DNA from: Macrophomina tecta
Lineage: Eukaryota; Ascomycota; Dothideomycetes; Botryosphaeriales; Botryosphaeriaceae
Reading direction: 5' to 3'
DNA: 64,000 nt
NCBI GenBank assembly: GCA_024180945.1
Contig: JAKSGN010000020.1
Span: forward strand, 124,001-188,000
The position numbers were made by a program, and so were the translations under genes. Shown here piece after piece: positions 11,011 to 21,264 of the stretch. The notes below the pieces were generated by a model. It was not told the origin of the DNA. It did not search any database and worked only from the letters and a program-made list of their open reading frames with translations. Positions within the stretch are counted from its first letter, which is position 1. The number at the start of each line of letters is the position of its first letter.

Positions 11011-12119
11011 GGTGATGACGGCGAAAATGACAACGGGGTCAATTAGGACAGAGAAGAGAAGACCTATCTGGCAGAAGAGCAAGAGAAAAGACCGGTGCTG
11101 TTCTGATTGTTGGGCTGGCGGAGCAGAGGGGCGCTGGTTATGAAGGCAGAGCTGCGGCGCTCAACGTCATAGTCGCGTCGGCCTTTCGGCAGGGTCTCCG
11201 GCGCGTCGGTGGAAGCTGCAACCCCAAGCGCCAGTGGGATTAATAATGACTGACGGACACAATCGTGCCCGGTGGAGAACTGGGGCTGGATGCTGTCACT
11301 CTCCGCGATCTGGGCGCGATCACGATGCTATCATACACGCGCTTCACGTGCGGGACTGGAGAGCGGAGCGGACTGGGAAGAGAGACAGGCCACTCGGAAC
11401 TCGCCGCCAGGATGTATGGCAGTGTCTGATTGCTCCATCTCTCGCACATTTCGCTTCCCAGCCCATTGCCTTCCCCGGCCAGATGCGCTATCGCCTGTTG
11501 TTTGCGGCTCCCAGCGGCAGGGTCGTCAAATGCGCGTCAGCTGCGGCAAAATCATGAAGGCAAACATGACCGCTGTTGGCAAGAGCTGGAATATTGCACT
11601 GCGGCCGTCAAGTTCGATGCGCGGATCAGAACGGTGGTGTGAGGCTGAATTGTTGTCCGCAAAACGGAAGACGGGCAAGAGGATACGATGCGAAAGAGAG
11701 CGCGAGGCTCTGACGCAAGCCCGGCGGCGTGACGACAGGGATTGAGTGCGGAAGGCGGCGAGGCAGCGGAACGAGGTGATGGGCGAATCACAGGCCATTT
11801 CACCGCTCACCGCCCGGCGCCTTTCAGGGTCCGCGGTGCTGGCGAGGGAGATTGCGCCCTCTTGGCTCTCACGCCTGCGCCGCCGTCTCTCGTATGCCAC
11901 CGTGGTAATCCGCCTTGCTGACCCTCTCCCCGCCGCTCGTTCGACCACAGCGCCCGCCGTGGCCTTTGCTATCGCCGCTCCTTCTCACACGACAATGTCG
12001 CCTTGATAGGTGTCTTCCAGTCTGCCGTCCGCCCTCCTTGCCTGCGCGCCCTCCCTCCGCCCGTTCGCCAGCTCGGCCGTTCCTCCCGTCTCAATCTCCG
12101 TCAAGACTCGACCTCCACC
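11011..12119. promoter_or_regulatory. Divergent intergenic region (PMI40 / Mnn11-type gene)
   Basis: This is 1.1 kb between divergent start codons. GC-rich open frames cover it on both strands but have arginine- and serine-rich, domain-free translations, so they are taken as chance frames. The last 120 bases before 12120 are C/T-rich, as in a fungal leader. Confidence 0.45.
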
Positions 12120-13191
12120 ATGCATTTCGCGTTCCCTCCGCGCAAGACCTCGCGGCCGCCGCCCTACGTCGCGGCTGCCAATGTCCGCAGCCAAGGCTCC
12201 TTCCTTACCCGCCGCATGGCGAGACAGCTGGCCGTCTACGCCCTCGTTGCCCTGGCCTTCCTCTATATGTTGAAGCACTGGGTCTCCGCCGGTCCTGCTG
12301 CCGAGGTCATTCCCGCAGGCACCCCGCCGGTTGTGCTCGTGACCACCTTTGACGACGATCTAGAAGAGTCGTTCATGGAGAAGATTAGATTGAATCGGGA
12401 GACCTATGCCGAGAAGCATGGTGCGTCCAGCTGTTGTAGCATCATTTGCGCGAAGTGACCCTAATCAGGTTGTAGGATATGCGACTTTCTTTCCTAACTC
12501 GTCGGACTACAAGATTGGCGATTATCCCATTAGCTGGGCCAAAGTCCCCTCGATGCGCCACGCCATGACCGTCTATCCGCATAGCTCCTACTTCTTCTAC
12601 CTCGACATCAATAGCCTAATTGTGAACCCCGATATCTCGGTTGAAGAGCACATCATGAAGAAGTCTCGCCTAGAAGATCTTATGATTGTTGGCCTTCCGG
12701 TTGTACCTCCGGACAGCGTCATCAAAACCTTTGCTCACCTGTCTGGGGATAACATCGACCTGGTCTTGACCCAGGATTCCGAGAACCTGTGTCAGAACAG
12801 CTTCATCATCCGTCGTGGTGACTGGGCCAAATTCTTCTTGGATGCTTGGTTTGACCCGCTCTATCGCTCATATAACTTCCAGAAGGCGGAAGGCCATGCT
12901 CTGGAGCACATTGTCCAGTAAGTCATCAGCGTCGCGGCATACAGCTTGAACAGATGATTGACGAAGAGGATCAGATGGCATGGCACCATCCTCGCTAAGC
13001 TTGCACTCGTTCCGCAGCGTACCATGAACGCTTATACCCGTAGCGAGAACATGGATAACAAGGAAAGCATGTATCAGGAAGGCGATTTTGTCATTGCATT
13101 TCCCGATTGCATCGATGATAAAAAGAACACTTGTGAAGATGACATGGCGCCTTGGTTTGGTAAGGTGCTAGGGAAGTCCAGTTCTTCATAG
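12120..13191 (+). CDS. MNN11: GT34 alpha-1,6-mannosyltransferase, Mnn10/Mnn11 type
   Basis: Exons 12120-12420, 12476-12917 and 12975-13191 (donors GTGCGT, GTAAGT; phases 1 and 2) encode 319 residues. It is a type II Golgi membrane protein: short basic cytosolic tail, a signal-anchor (LAVYALVALAFLYMLKHWV, about residues 38-56), then a lumenal GT34 domain. Family motifs include KIGDYPISWAKVPSMRHAM, the SYFFYLDINSLIVNPD block, ENLCQNSFIIRRGDWAKFF and the HIVQWHGTILAKLALVPQRT ending that spans intron 2. In yeast, Mnn10 and Mnn11 extend the N-glycan mannan backbone in one complex. The usual acidic DxD block reads LDIN here, so metal binding may be altered. The Mnn11 rather than Mnn10 choice is tentative. 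Confidence 0.8.
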
Positions 13192-13643
13192 TGTAGGTTT
13201 TGGTTAGGTGGCGTTCTGTGGATATATCCGTGTGTATGGAGACATGATATCAGCGCATGGCGTTTGGTTTCGTCTTTGCATTTCCGCCCCTGGATACCAG
13301 CTTGATTCGAGTACAGTGCAATATATTACATCTTAGAACGGACTTGAGTAGTGTATGTTTCAATCCTTGGTGTCGCAGGCCATGGCAGACAGGGCAAGAA
13401 TTTGGCCACTGCCGTGGTTACTTCGGTGGTCTTGTTTGAGCACCACGATACTGGCCGCGGCGTATGGCAAGGCGGCCACTAGTTTGGCCACCCTCAAGTT
13501 AGCCGGCGATTTTCGTTCCAGCCCAACGCGTCCGAGCGCGCTGCTCTTGAACCAAACATCTACACAGCCCTGACAACACCCAGTGCTGTCTGTACCTCAG
13601 CCACTCCCTTCGCTTGTGCAAAAGCGGCGTCCACACGATAAAT
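13192..13643. other. Intergenic, no gene seen
   Basis: This contains the 3' flank of the mannosyltransferase gene and the promoter of the coiled-coil gene. Nothing specific was recognised. Confidence 0.4.
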
Positions 13644-14870
13644 ATGCTGCCTCCCATCGATCAAGTCGCACTTGAGCGAAACCCGAAGTTCAAGTTGCTT
13701 TATGAAGACATTGCCCAAAACAAGCTCAATTCTGATGCATCTACCAAGGATGCAAAGGGGCAGCGTCTCATGGAAGAGGCCAGAAAAGTGAGTCCGATGA
13801 ATTCACTTCTGAGTTTCAAATCGTATGATCTCAACTGTGAGGTCTTGTAATCTTAGCTTCCTCCCCTTTCTTTCATATCCCGCACACCTGCTAATGCCAT
13901 CAGGACTTGGACATTAAACGAACCGAGATTGCAAAGACTCAGATTTTAAAGTCATCGCTTGATACCATTAGTGCAAGAGCAGCTGATCTTCCGGATGAAG
14001 TCTGTTTCCTTCTACGGCATCTGACTTCAAAATTCTGTGTATACTGATGCTGCTCAGTTGCACGAAGTCATCACTATAGTCGCCGCTCAGCTCAACGGCC
14101 GCATCCCGTCTTCTGAACGAGAAATCCTACAAGAAGATGTGGCCTACTTTACAGCAAGCCTTCATTCCTCTCGGCCTCGCTTCCGCCCACCCAGCTAACA
14201 TCCGCCAGGAACACATCAACCCCATCTCCCGCGCCCTCTCCACCTACCTCAAATCCATCGCCATCCAGCTTTGCCGCATCGCCGCTCCCGAGCGTATGTG
14301 CTCCATCACCAATCAACCCAAATCCACCCAACCCTAACCCGCATACCTACAGACGACCCCTCCCCCTCCCTTATCCCCGATCTCCCAACCATCGCCCAAG
14401 ATCACATCGATGACCTGGTTGCCGCCACCACCGCCCTTGCCGCCCACCGCACCCGCCTCGCTGACCTCGCCGCCGCCGTCCTCGACGCCCAGACCCACCT
14501 CATGCAGACCGTCGTCCGCATCCTCGAGCAGACAGTTCACGGCAGCGTCGCACGCGCCGTTCGCGCCAAGGCAGAGCACCTGGCCGCCGTGGCGAAAGGC
14601 TTGGAGCTGAAGTTGGGGATCGTGTTGCTGACGAGCGGGCCGTCGAAGGAGTTGGGCGCCGCGTTAGAAAGGTATGGAGGATTTTTGGGGCAGGAGAGAG
14701 AGGAATTGGTGCACAGGCGGGAGATTGCGGAGGAGAGGTTGAGGGCCTTGGAGGGGGCGGGTGGACCGGGGAGGGAGGGGTTGATGAGAGAGATTGCAAG
14801 GAGGTATGCGCGGGTAGAGGAGGAGATTAAGAGGGTGGAGGGGGAGGTTGGGAGGTTGCAGGAGAGTTAA
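13644..14870 (+). CDS. Conserved-looking coiled-coil protein of unknown function
   Basis: Exons 13644-13787, 13904-13999, 14058-14138, 14209-14293 and 14353-14870 give 307 residues. Every junction keeps the frame (phases 0, 0, 0, 1) with GT-AG ends and branch-like sites (GCTAATG, AGCTAACA). The N-terminus (MLPPIDQVALERNPKFKLLY) and the following Lys/Glu-rich exons look like a structured helical protein. Exon 5 is helical and charged: LVAATTALAAHRTRLADLAA, then VARAVRAKAEHLAAVAKGLE, ending in a Glu/Arg coiled coil (REIARRYARVEEEIKRVEGE). There is no signal peptide or membrane segment. I do not recognise the family. The exon 3 donor at 14139 (GTGGCC) is weak and that junction is the least certain. 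Confidence 0.6.
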
Positions 14871-14987
14871 AGAGTCCTTGTTGGGGTTTTCGCAGAGATT
14901 TTGGACGGGCGAAGATGCAGATGTCAAGATGACTCGAGTTGTCGTTATATTGAGGATCGATAAAGGGAAAAAAAAAAAAAAAAAAAA

Positions 14988-15721
14988 CTACCACGGCAGC
15001 TCTTGTCCCTCTCTGTGCCAAAACTTGCCCGTGTCTTCGATTCCCTTGCTCACGAGCACTTTGTACAGCTTTCCTGCCGCCTCATCGGGGTTGACTGCGC
15101 CCGGAGGTTCCGGCAATCCTGCTGTCAGCGCCGTCCTGACGATGCCTGGATGGAGGATCACGACCACTACGCCCTTATCCTTCAATTCGACCGCCAGGTT
15201 CTTGCAGATCATATTCAACGCCGTCTTAGAGGAGCGGTACGCATAACTCCCGCCAGTGCTGTTATCCGCAATGCTTCCCACGCGGCTGGACACATATCCC
15301 AGTCGCGGTGAAGGAGACTTCAGAATATTTGGGAGCAGGGCTTGGGTCAGCAGCAGCGGGCCGAAGGTGTTGACTGCGAAGACCTTCCCCAGGGAGTCGG
15401 ACGTGAGCTTGTCGAGGGAGTCATTCTTCATGTCAGCGATGCCGGCCACGTTGAGGAGGAGGTCGAGCGACTTGTCGCCGTAGCGCTGCTTGAAGGCGTT
15501 GATGGAGTCGGGGGATGTCACGTCGAGTTGCGAGGTCGGGCAGCCGAGGCTCTTCAGGGCGGCGCCGTCGTTGATGTCGACCGCGTGGACGTCGTAGCCC
15601 TCCATCTGCGTTAGCACGTGAGGTCTTGGCATGGTGGAGCAGAGATTACCTCGTTAATGAGGATTTTGGCGAATTCGTGGCCAATGCCAGAATTGGCGCC
15701 TGTGATCACAGCTGTCGGCAT
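14988..15721 (-). CDS. Short-chain dehydrogenase/reductase
   Basis: Exons 15650-15721 and 14988-15605 (intron 44 nt, phase 0) encode 229 residues. The Rossmann NAD(P)-binding motif TGANSGIGHEF is at residues 7-17. LLNVAGIAD corresponds to the NNAG block, YVSSRVGSIAD carries the catalytic serine region, and YRSSK is the catalytic YxxxK. It is short for an SDR and has no transmembrane segment. It most resembles the small C-factor/sniffer-type carbonyl reductases, but the substrate cannot be read from sequence. The stop codon abuts a 20-nt A run on the plus strand (14968-14987). Confidence 0.85.
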
Positions 15722-16565
15722 GTTTTGTGTTCGATTGAGGTGACGATGCAATTGCTGTTTTACTGCTCGTTTCAGCTCGATACAGCCTTGTATAAATACA
15801 CTTGAAGCTTGTGAACAGTGACGTTGGGATGAGGGGGGCTGACAAATGCGGTATGCAGGGATGACGTTCTGCTCCGCCAGTCGTCAGCATTGCAGCAATC
15901 TACTTCGTAGGGGATATGTCGAGGCACGATGTCGGTCTGGTGTGTTAGAGGCCTGACTCACAAAACTCTTACGTGATGACTGGCATTTACTGTTTCTGGA
16001 AGGAGGATGGCCTGCTCGCTTGCGGTTGCGGTTGCGGCTGCTCGAGCTTCCGTCTCTGGGGTTGCATGGCCACTTCAAATAGAAATAGTTGCCAGTATGC
16101 TTAGCTGCGCGGAGTCATGCCTGCATCCTTGTACTGAAGTAGCATTGGCAATTAAGCATGTCGCATGGAGGAGATTGCTGAGTATGGGGATTGAAAGCAA
16201 CGTATAGCTCGTGATGCATGCAACAGGCAAATTACTTTGACCCGTCCCATTCCAGACCCTCAGAGCGATACCCTACTGTTGAAATAGAACATGCCGGAAT
16301 GGATTCAGTCCGTAGGGGTGGTTTGAACGAATAAACAGACCAAAGTATAGAATCTATTTTTATCCTCACATGAAGAAAAAGCGTACCTGGAAACCGTTGG
16401 AAATGCCGCGGCGTTGCTAGTGCAAGAGCAGCTATGACGCTAAGTCGCGCCGAGGCAGACAGGGTTCTTGGTGGGGAGAGCCCAGGCACAAGCTATCTGC
16501 CTGCAGCCGCTGCTCGACTCTTCATCCTCCAACACAGTTTACCGCAGCCTCTTCCGTGCTCAACC
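15722..16565. promoter_or_regulatory. Divergent promoter of two SDR genes
   Basis: This is 844 bp between the minus-strand SDR and the plus-strand AYR1-like SDR. It contains no supported gene and no recognised operator. Confidence 0.45.
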
Positions 16566-17693
16566 ATGGCTGATACACGCAAAACAGTGCTGATAACGGG
16601 GTTCGTCTTCCACAAAGTCCATTCGCTTCTGTAATTTGCGCTGACCCGACCAGCTGCTCGTCCGGCATAGGGCACAGCCTTGCCAAAGAATTCCACTCCA
16701 AAGGTTCTCCTCCGCGATCTGCCGCTTTCCCCTAGTTCCGGACTGACTCGCATTCGCATTCCCCCTCCAAAGGCCTGCGTGTCTTCGCCTCCGCCCGCCG
16801 CACCGAGTCCATCGCTGACCTCGCCGAGCTCGGTATCGAGACCGTCGCGCTCGAGGTCGACAAGCCCGAGAGGGTGCGCGAGCTGCGTCGCGAGATTGAA
16901 GAGCTCACTGGTGGGAAGCTCGACTACCTGGTCAACAACGCCGGCCGCAATTACACTGTGCCCGCCCTCGATGTCGATTTCGACGAGATACAGCAGACGT
17001 TCGAAGTCAATGTGTTTTCGGTCATGCGCATGTGCAAGGAGTTTGCGCCGCTGTTAATTGAGGCTAAGGGCACTATCGTGCAGATTGGCAGCTTGGCTGG
17101 CGAGATGTAAGTGCGCGGAATATTGGGATAATGTTTGGAAATGCTGACAGGACGTTTAGGCCCTATGTTTTCGGAAGTAAGTTCTGCGAATCTGGCGCGA
17201 TTGAGCGTTGAGCTGATACGCGACAAGGTGTCTACAATGCGTCCAAGGCTGCGCTGCACCAATACAGCAATACCCTACGCGTCGAGCTCTCTCCTTTTGG
17301 CGTCAGAGTCGTTACCATCGTGACCGGCGGTATCAAATCTAACATCGCACGAACCGAGCGCCAGCTTCCGGAAGATTCGTACTATATCCCAGTCTCTGAG
17401 GAATATCAGAGGCGCTTGAAGCATAGTCAAGAGGGAGCTATGCCTAGCGAGGATTATGCGAAAAGCGTCGTTTCGAAGGTCATGAAGTCCAACCCGCCCA
17501 AATGGGTGTGGGAGGGAAACAAGGCTTGGCTCGTTTGGTTCGTCACCAACTACCTCCCGAAGGGAATCATGGTACGTATTGTTGTGCATATGAACAAGGA
17601 GTTATACTAACAGCTAGACAGGATGCTGTGTTCTTCCGCATGTTCCACCTGTGGAAGCTCATCGGAACCACAAGAGCCAAGAAGACCGAGTAA
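16566..17693 (+). CDS. AYR1: NADPH-dependent 1-acyldihydroxyacetone-phosphate reductase-like SDR
   Basis: Exons 16566-16600, 16654-16703, 16773-17106, 17160-17176 (17 nt), 17228-17571 and 17622-17693 encode 283 residues; all junctions keep the frame. The nucleotide-binding motif ITGCSSGIGHSLAKEF spans intron 1. LDYLVNNAGRNY and the catalytic VYNASKAALHQYSNTLRVEL (YxxxK) follow. TIVQIGSLAGEM-PYVFG is rejoined through the 17-nt exon, which shows that very small exons occur here. The overall pattern, with a C-terminal hydrophobic/amphipathic tail (AWLVWFVTNYLPKGIM), matches Ayr1, a lipid-droplet and ER reductase of the phosphatidic acid pathway. The SDR call is secure; the exact substrate is inferred. 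Confidence 0.85.
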
Positions 17694-17908
17694 ACTGGCA
17701 ACGGGGGGATTTTTTTTTTTTTCTTCTTCTTCCTTTACTGTTTCATATCCCGGAAGTTCCAAGCACTGTCGCGCTTTGATAATTTGGAGCTGGTATACAA
17801 AAGAAGCACGCAATCTGAAGGAAATAAACGTGTTAATCTAAGCATGCCCACTCGCAATCCGGTGAGGAGGATACACGGCAGGTATCTTGCTCGTCCCACA
17901 ATGTCAAA

Positions 17909-18814
17909 TTACTTGCTGTTGCTGGCGTATATCTGCTGATACCAGGTCTTGATTTCTCCGCTTTCTTCAAAATTAATATATGGCCTCCCGACTACTTTTC
18001 CGCCGCTGTCGAATTTCACACCCTCCTCGGCCAAGAGTCTTCTCTTTTCGGCCGAGTGCTTGCCTTGCTCTCCCCAATCGCCGCCGAACCCGCCTATACG
18101 TCCGTCATGCGCCAGGACTCTATGACATGGAACAGCCGGAGCGAAAGGATTGTTGCGCATGGCGTTTCCGATGGCTCTTGCACTGGACTTGTGGTAGTGG
18201 GCTGTGATGTAATTGCTCATCGCACCGTACGTGCTGTAGCGTCCGAGTGGTATGAAAGTTAAAAGGATGAGAGCGAACCGCCGGAAGGGAGTGAGGTCCT
18301 TTGATGAGGCTATTGTCCGCCTCGCCTCGCGCAGCTCGGGTGCCGGGGCTTCGGCTTTGGCTTGTGGCAGGTCACCAAAGAAGTGGCTGCGTATGTCACC
18401 ATCGCCCGGCTTGCTCTTCCATTTTCTTGGCGACCCCTGGCCATGGCTGTCATCAGATACCTCGCGCTTCCTCTTCGGACCTTCTTTGCCCCGTAGCCGG
18501 AGGCTGCGCTGATTCAGATCGTCCAGGTCTGCTTCGCCCGTTGCGATCTGGCGTCCCATCTCCACCGCTGCCTTCAATTGCTCCTCGGACATGTGCTTGA
18601 CGGCTGGTGCACGGATGCGCTCCATCCAGGGCCTGTCCTTCCCGACAGCGTTGTCGAGTATGATGCGGGCAAAGCAGTGGTCCAGGTAGACAGGCCATTT
18701 GGGCTGGGCTCTGTCGCGCGCGTTGGCCAGTCGCGGGAGCTCCTCCTTATAAAGGGCAGTCCATCGCTCCGGAAGGGACTCTGAGCGGTCTTCGGAGATT
18801 GCAGCTTTCGGCAT
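17909..18814 (-). CDS. MGT1: O6-alkylguanine-DNA alkyltransferase with long N-terminal extension
   Basis: From the ATG at 18814 this is an intronless 301-residue protein. The C-terminal third is the Ada/MGMT DNA-binding and methyl-acceptor domain: IPLGRYSTYGAMSNYI (helix-turn-helix region), NAMRNNPFAPAVPCHRVLAH with acceptor Cys230, then GRIGGFGGDWGEQGKH. The protein would repair O6-methylguanine by suicidal alkyl transfer in the nucleus. Residues 1-110 are an additional helical domain (PERWTALYKEELPRLANA, WPVYLDHCFARIILDNAVG) and residues 110-150 a basic linker with a possible nuclear signal (KEGPKRKREVS). The frame stays open upstream to 19108; 18814 was chosen because the upstream part has low-complexity character and no domain. 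Confidence 0.88.
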   Translation of the reverse strand: MPKAAISEDRSESLPERWTALYKEELPRLANARDRAQPKWPVYLDHCFARIILDNAVGKDRPWMERIRAPAVKHMSEEQLKAAVEMGRQIATGEADLDDLNQRSLRLRGKEGPKRKREVSDDSHGQGSPRKWKSKPGDGDIRSHFFGDLPQAKAEAPAPELREARRTIASSKDLTPFRRFALILLTFIPLGRYSTYGAMSNYITAHYHKSSARAIGNAMRNNPFAPAVPCHRVLAHDGRIGGFGGDWGEQGKHSAEKRRLLAEEGVKFDSGGKVVGRPYINFEESGEIKTWYQQIYASNSK

Positions 18815-21264
18815 TGGCCAGTGTTGTTCACTGGCGATCTGGGGTGATGAGGTGCAGAGGGGAGGGGGGACGCGCATGCACATGCAGACGCGCCAGTGGT
18901 CCGGGTCGATGACGCGCACCGTTCCTGCATGCATGACTCGCCCGCGCTTCACTTTTCTGGCATCGGCAGCCTTTCTTGGTTCAACGGCGCCCATTGATCC
19001 CAACATATGCATCACAACATCTTCGGTTCTAAATGCTACGTGCTGCGGCCGCCTAATCTGTCCAGCAGATGGTAAATCGCGGCCGTAAATCATCCAAGTC
19101 CCGGGCATTACGCCTGCGCCTCCTTGCAGACGCAGATACTGCCACTCCCCCGGACTCCTTCAGTTCACGGACTACGCCCAGTGTCTTGAGGCCAGTGGTC
19201 AGCAGTGCAGCATCGTCTTCTGGCGCCGCCGTCTTGAGGACGTTTCTAAGCATCTGGTGGCAGGGAGGGCGAGCGATGGGGACGGAGTTGTCGGCCTATT
19301 ATTTGGGATTGCGGTTTATGTTGCTGATCTTTCTTCTCTGCCTGCTGGCCGAGGGCGAGGGGGCGGGTGTTTAGCACGTTGCGCGCACCGTATACGAAGA
19401 CTGCGCGGAGGCATTTGAACATCAGAGGGGTGGGTTAGTGGGGAGAGTCGGCGGAGAGTTTTCATTAACTTGCAGTTTTTGGGCCCACTGCTGGGAGGGA
19501 GGGAGAGCGATAGGGGGGTGAGAGAGGCAAGAAGATGAGGTCATGTTTGAGTACGTTGGTGACATGGATCGATTGGTGGTGAATTTCATCGTGGCTTTTC
19601 AATATTCTTTTTTTTGTATGTGTGATTCTGTGGCTTTGCGCTCCCCTCTGAGATAACATTTTTGCTGACTTGAGTATAAAGTGCGATGGTGCTTTGTGCG
19701 TTAACATAACTGTGGAAGCAATGCGGGTAACGGTTGATAGTTGGGACGGGAGAGTCAGTAGGAGGGTATTGATTCAGCAGTGGACAGCTTTGTGCGAGTG
19801 TTGAGGGCTGGTGTTGGCGAGCTCGAAGGGAGAAATTTTTCGTAAATTGTTGCGTACCGTTAGGTCTTCTTCACGATTGGACTTTTTCTGAAGTCGAAGA
19901 GGGTGATGTGGTGATGGGCATGTCCAAACAAAGCTTAGCCGCTTTAATTTTCCGAGTTTAACCAGACATTTGGAGCACCCTGTATGCTTTACGCGTCTCG
20001 GTCCGTTTTGAATGTAGCAGAACCGGCTTTTTCATGGTTTATGTTTGGCATTTCAGTGGTCTCGTTCTCTTGCACTGCCTTTGCTGACCCAGAAATTCTG
20101 GTATGGGGATTTTGGCGATTGGTAAGTCGATAATGCATGAGCATGCTCCAACACATCGGGACTTGCCGCAGATCACATGAAGTGGAACAGTTGAATTCTC
20201 CGAAAGTGGAGACTCGTAGCGTTTACGTACCTCAAAAAATACTGCAATCTAGGCACCTTCCAGGAATATGGCCAGCATCCACGACCTGGACGCTCTTCTC
20301 CGCTGCTTTCCTGCTCTGCAAGGCTCCGGTGGACGAAGATGAATCAGAGGTACTGTCACGGCGTAACAAGTGCACGGCCAAGAGATTATGCGGCAGGTGT
20401 TTAAGGCGGGCGCGGAAGGTTTTCCCCGTAGAAGTGATCGCGAAGAGCATGGATTCCGAAAGGTCTTGCAGGATTCAGGGGCAGCGGTGTATGTGGGTTG
20501 CGCAAGGTGCGGTGTGTGTGAGGTGCAGTGGGACGTAGGCACCGGGGACATGACTCGACGGGGCTTCTTTAAGTGGCTTCCCCGGGCGCTCGTCCAAACA
20601 CCAAGCAAGAGCTACTCATGGACGGACCCGTTCCGGGCCAGAAATCATACCATATGGCTTGCGTTTGCGATGATGTGCGCCGGAACAGCCCGCGGCTACC
20701 AATACCCGCCCGCATGATAGTCGCTTCGGCTGCTTATCGTACGTGCCGTTTGTCAGGGCATCCTGGAGGGCGTGTGTGCTGCCGCTGCACGCGCAAAGCC
20801 GCCGCGCGGAGAGCAGTGAGACAATGGCGCGTTGGCGGGAGCGGCGCCCCCAGCCCCTGTCTGCAACTCGTGGCCGCGTCGCACAAGAGAGCCAGGGATG
20901 GAAACCGCCAGCGTGCTAGAATTTTTCCCTTTGCTAGTTCTGCCCCTCGACGGGCAATTTCTACACTGCTTTGCTTGTCCGGGAGATCACCGCTTATCAT
21001 GGACCCTAGCTTACTCTGACCACCGCCCGTCCTAGGCCTCCCAAGCCCAGGATACAGCAGGCCCTGCTTCGCTAAGAGCGACGCCCACGCCGCATCTCTT
21101 GAGCCGATCGAGTCAATTCACCGCAGCTGTTGCTGTTTCCCGATCCGGCTTTCCCCTGCATCCTGCGGCCTCCTACATAAACTTTGAAGACTCAACCCTT
21201 TTTCCGCTTCCGTTTGCCTCCCAACCTCCCCCCGCCCCCGACTGCAAGCACCTCTTAGCCAATC
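18815..21264. promoter_or_regulatory. Long divergent intergenic region (MGT1 / ammonia-lyase)
   Basis: 2.45 kb. A minus-strand frame at 19053-19253 (LLTTGLKTLGVVRELKES) and another near 19254-19430 have protein-like stretches but no recognisable family, and they may be leaders or chance frames. 19500-20100 is AT-richer and empty. 20900-21260 is C/T-rich and is probably the ammonia-lyase promoter and leader. Confidence 0.4.

Noticed and set aside
18815..19108. N-terminal extension of the alkyltransferase to 19108
   Set aside because: The frame is open but shows no domain or targeting signal; the ATG at 18814 directly precedes the protein-like region.
19053..19253. Minus-strand frame with LLTTGLKTLGVVRELKES
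   Set aside because: Protein-like but short, with no family recognised and no clear splice partners; mentioned only in the intergenic note.
20137..21019. Overlapping plus-strand frames before the ammonia-lyase
   Set aside because: They are domain-free, mutually overlapping and lie in the promoter region.
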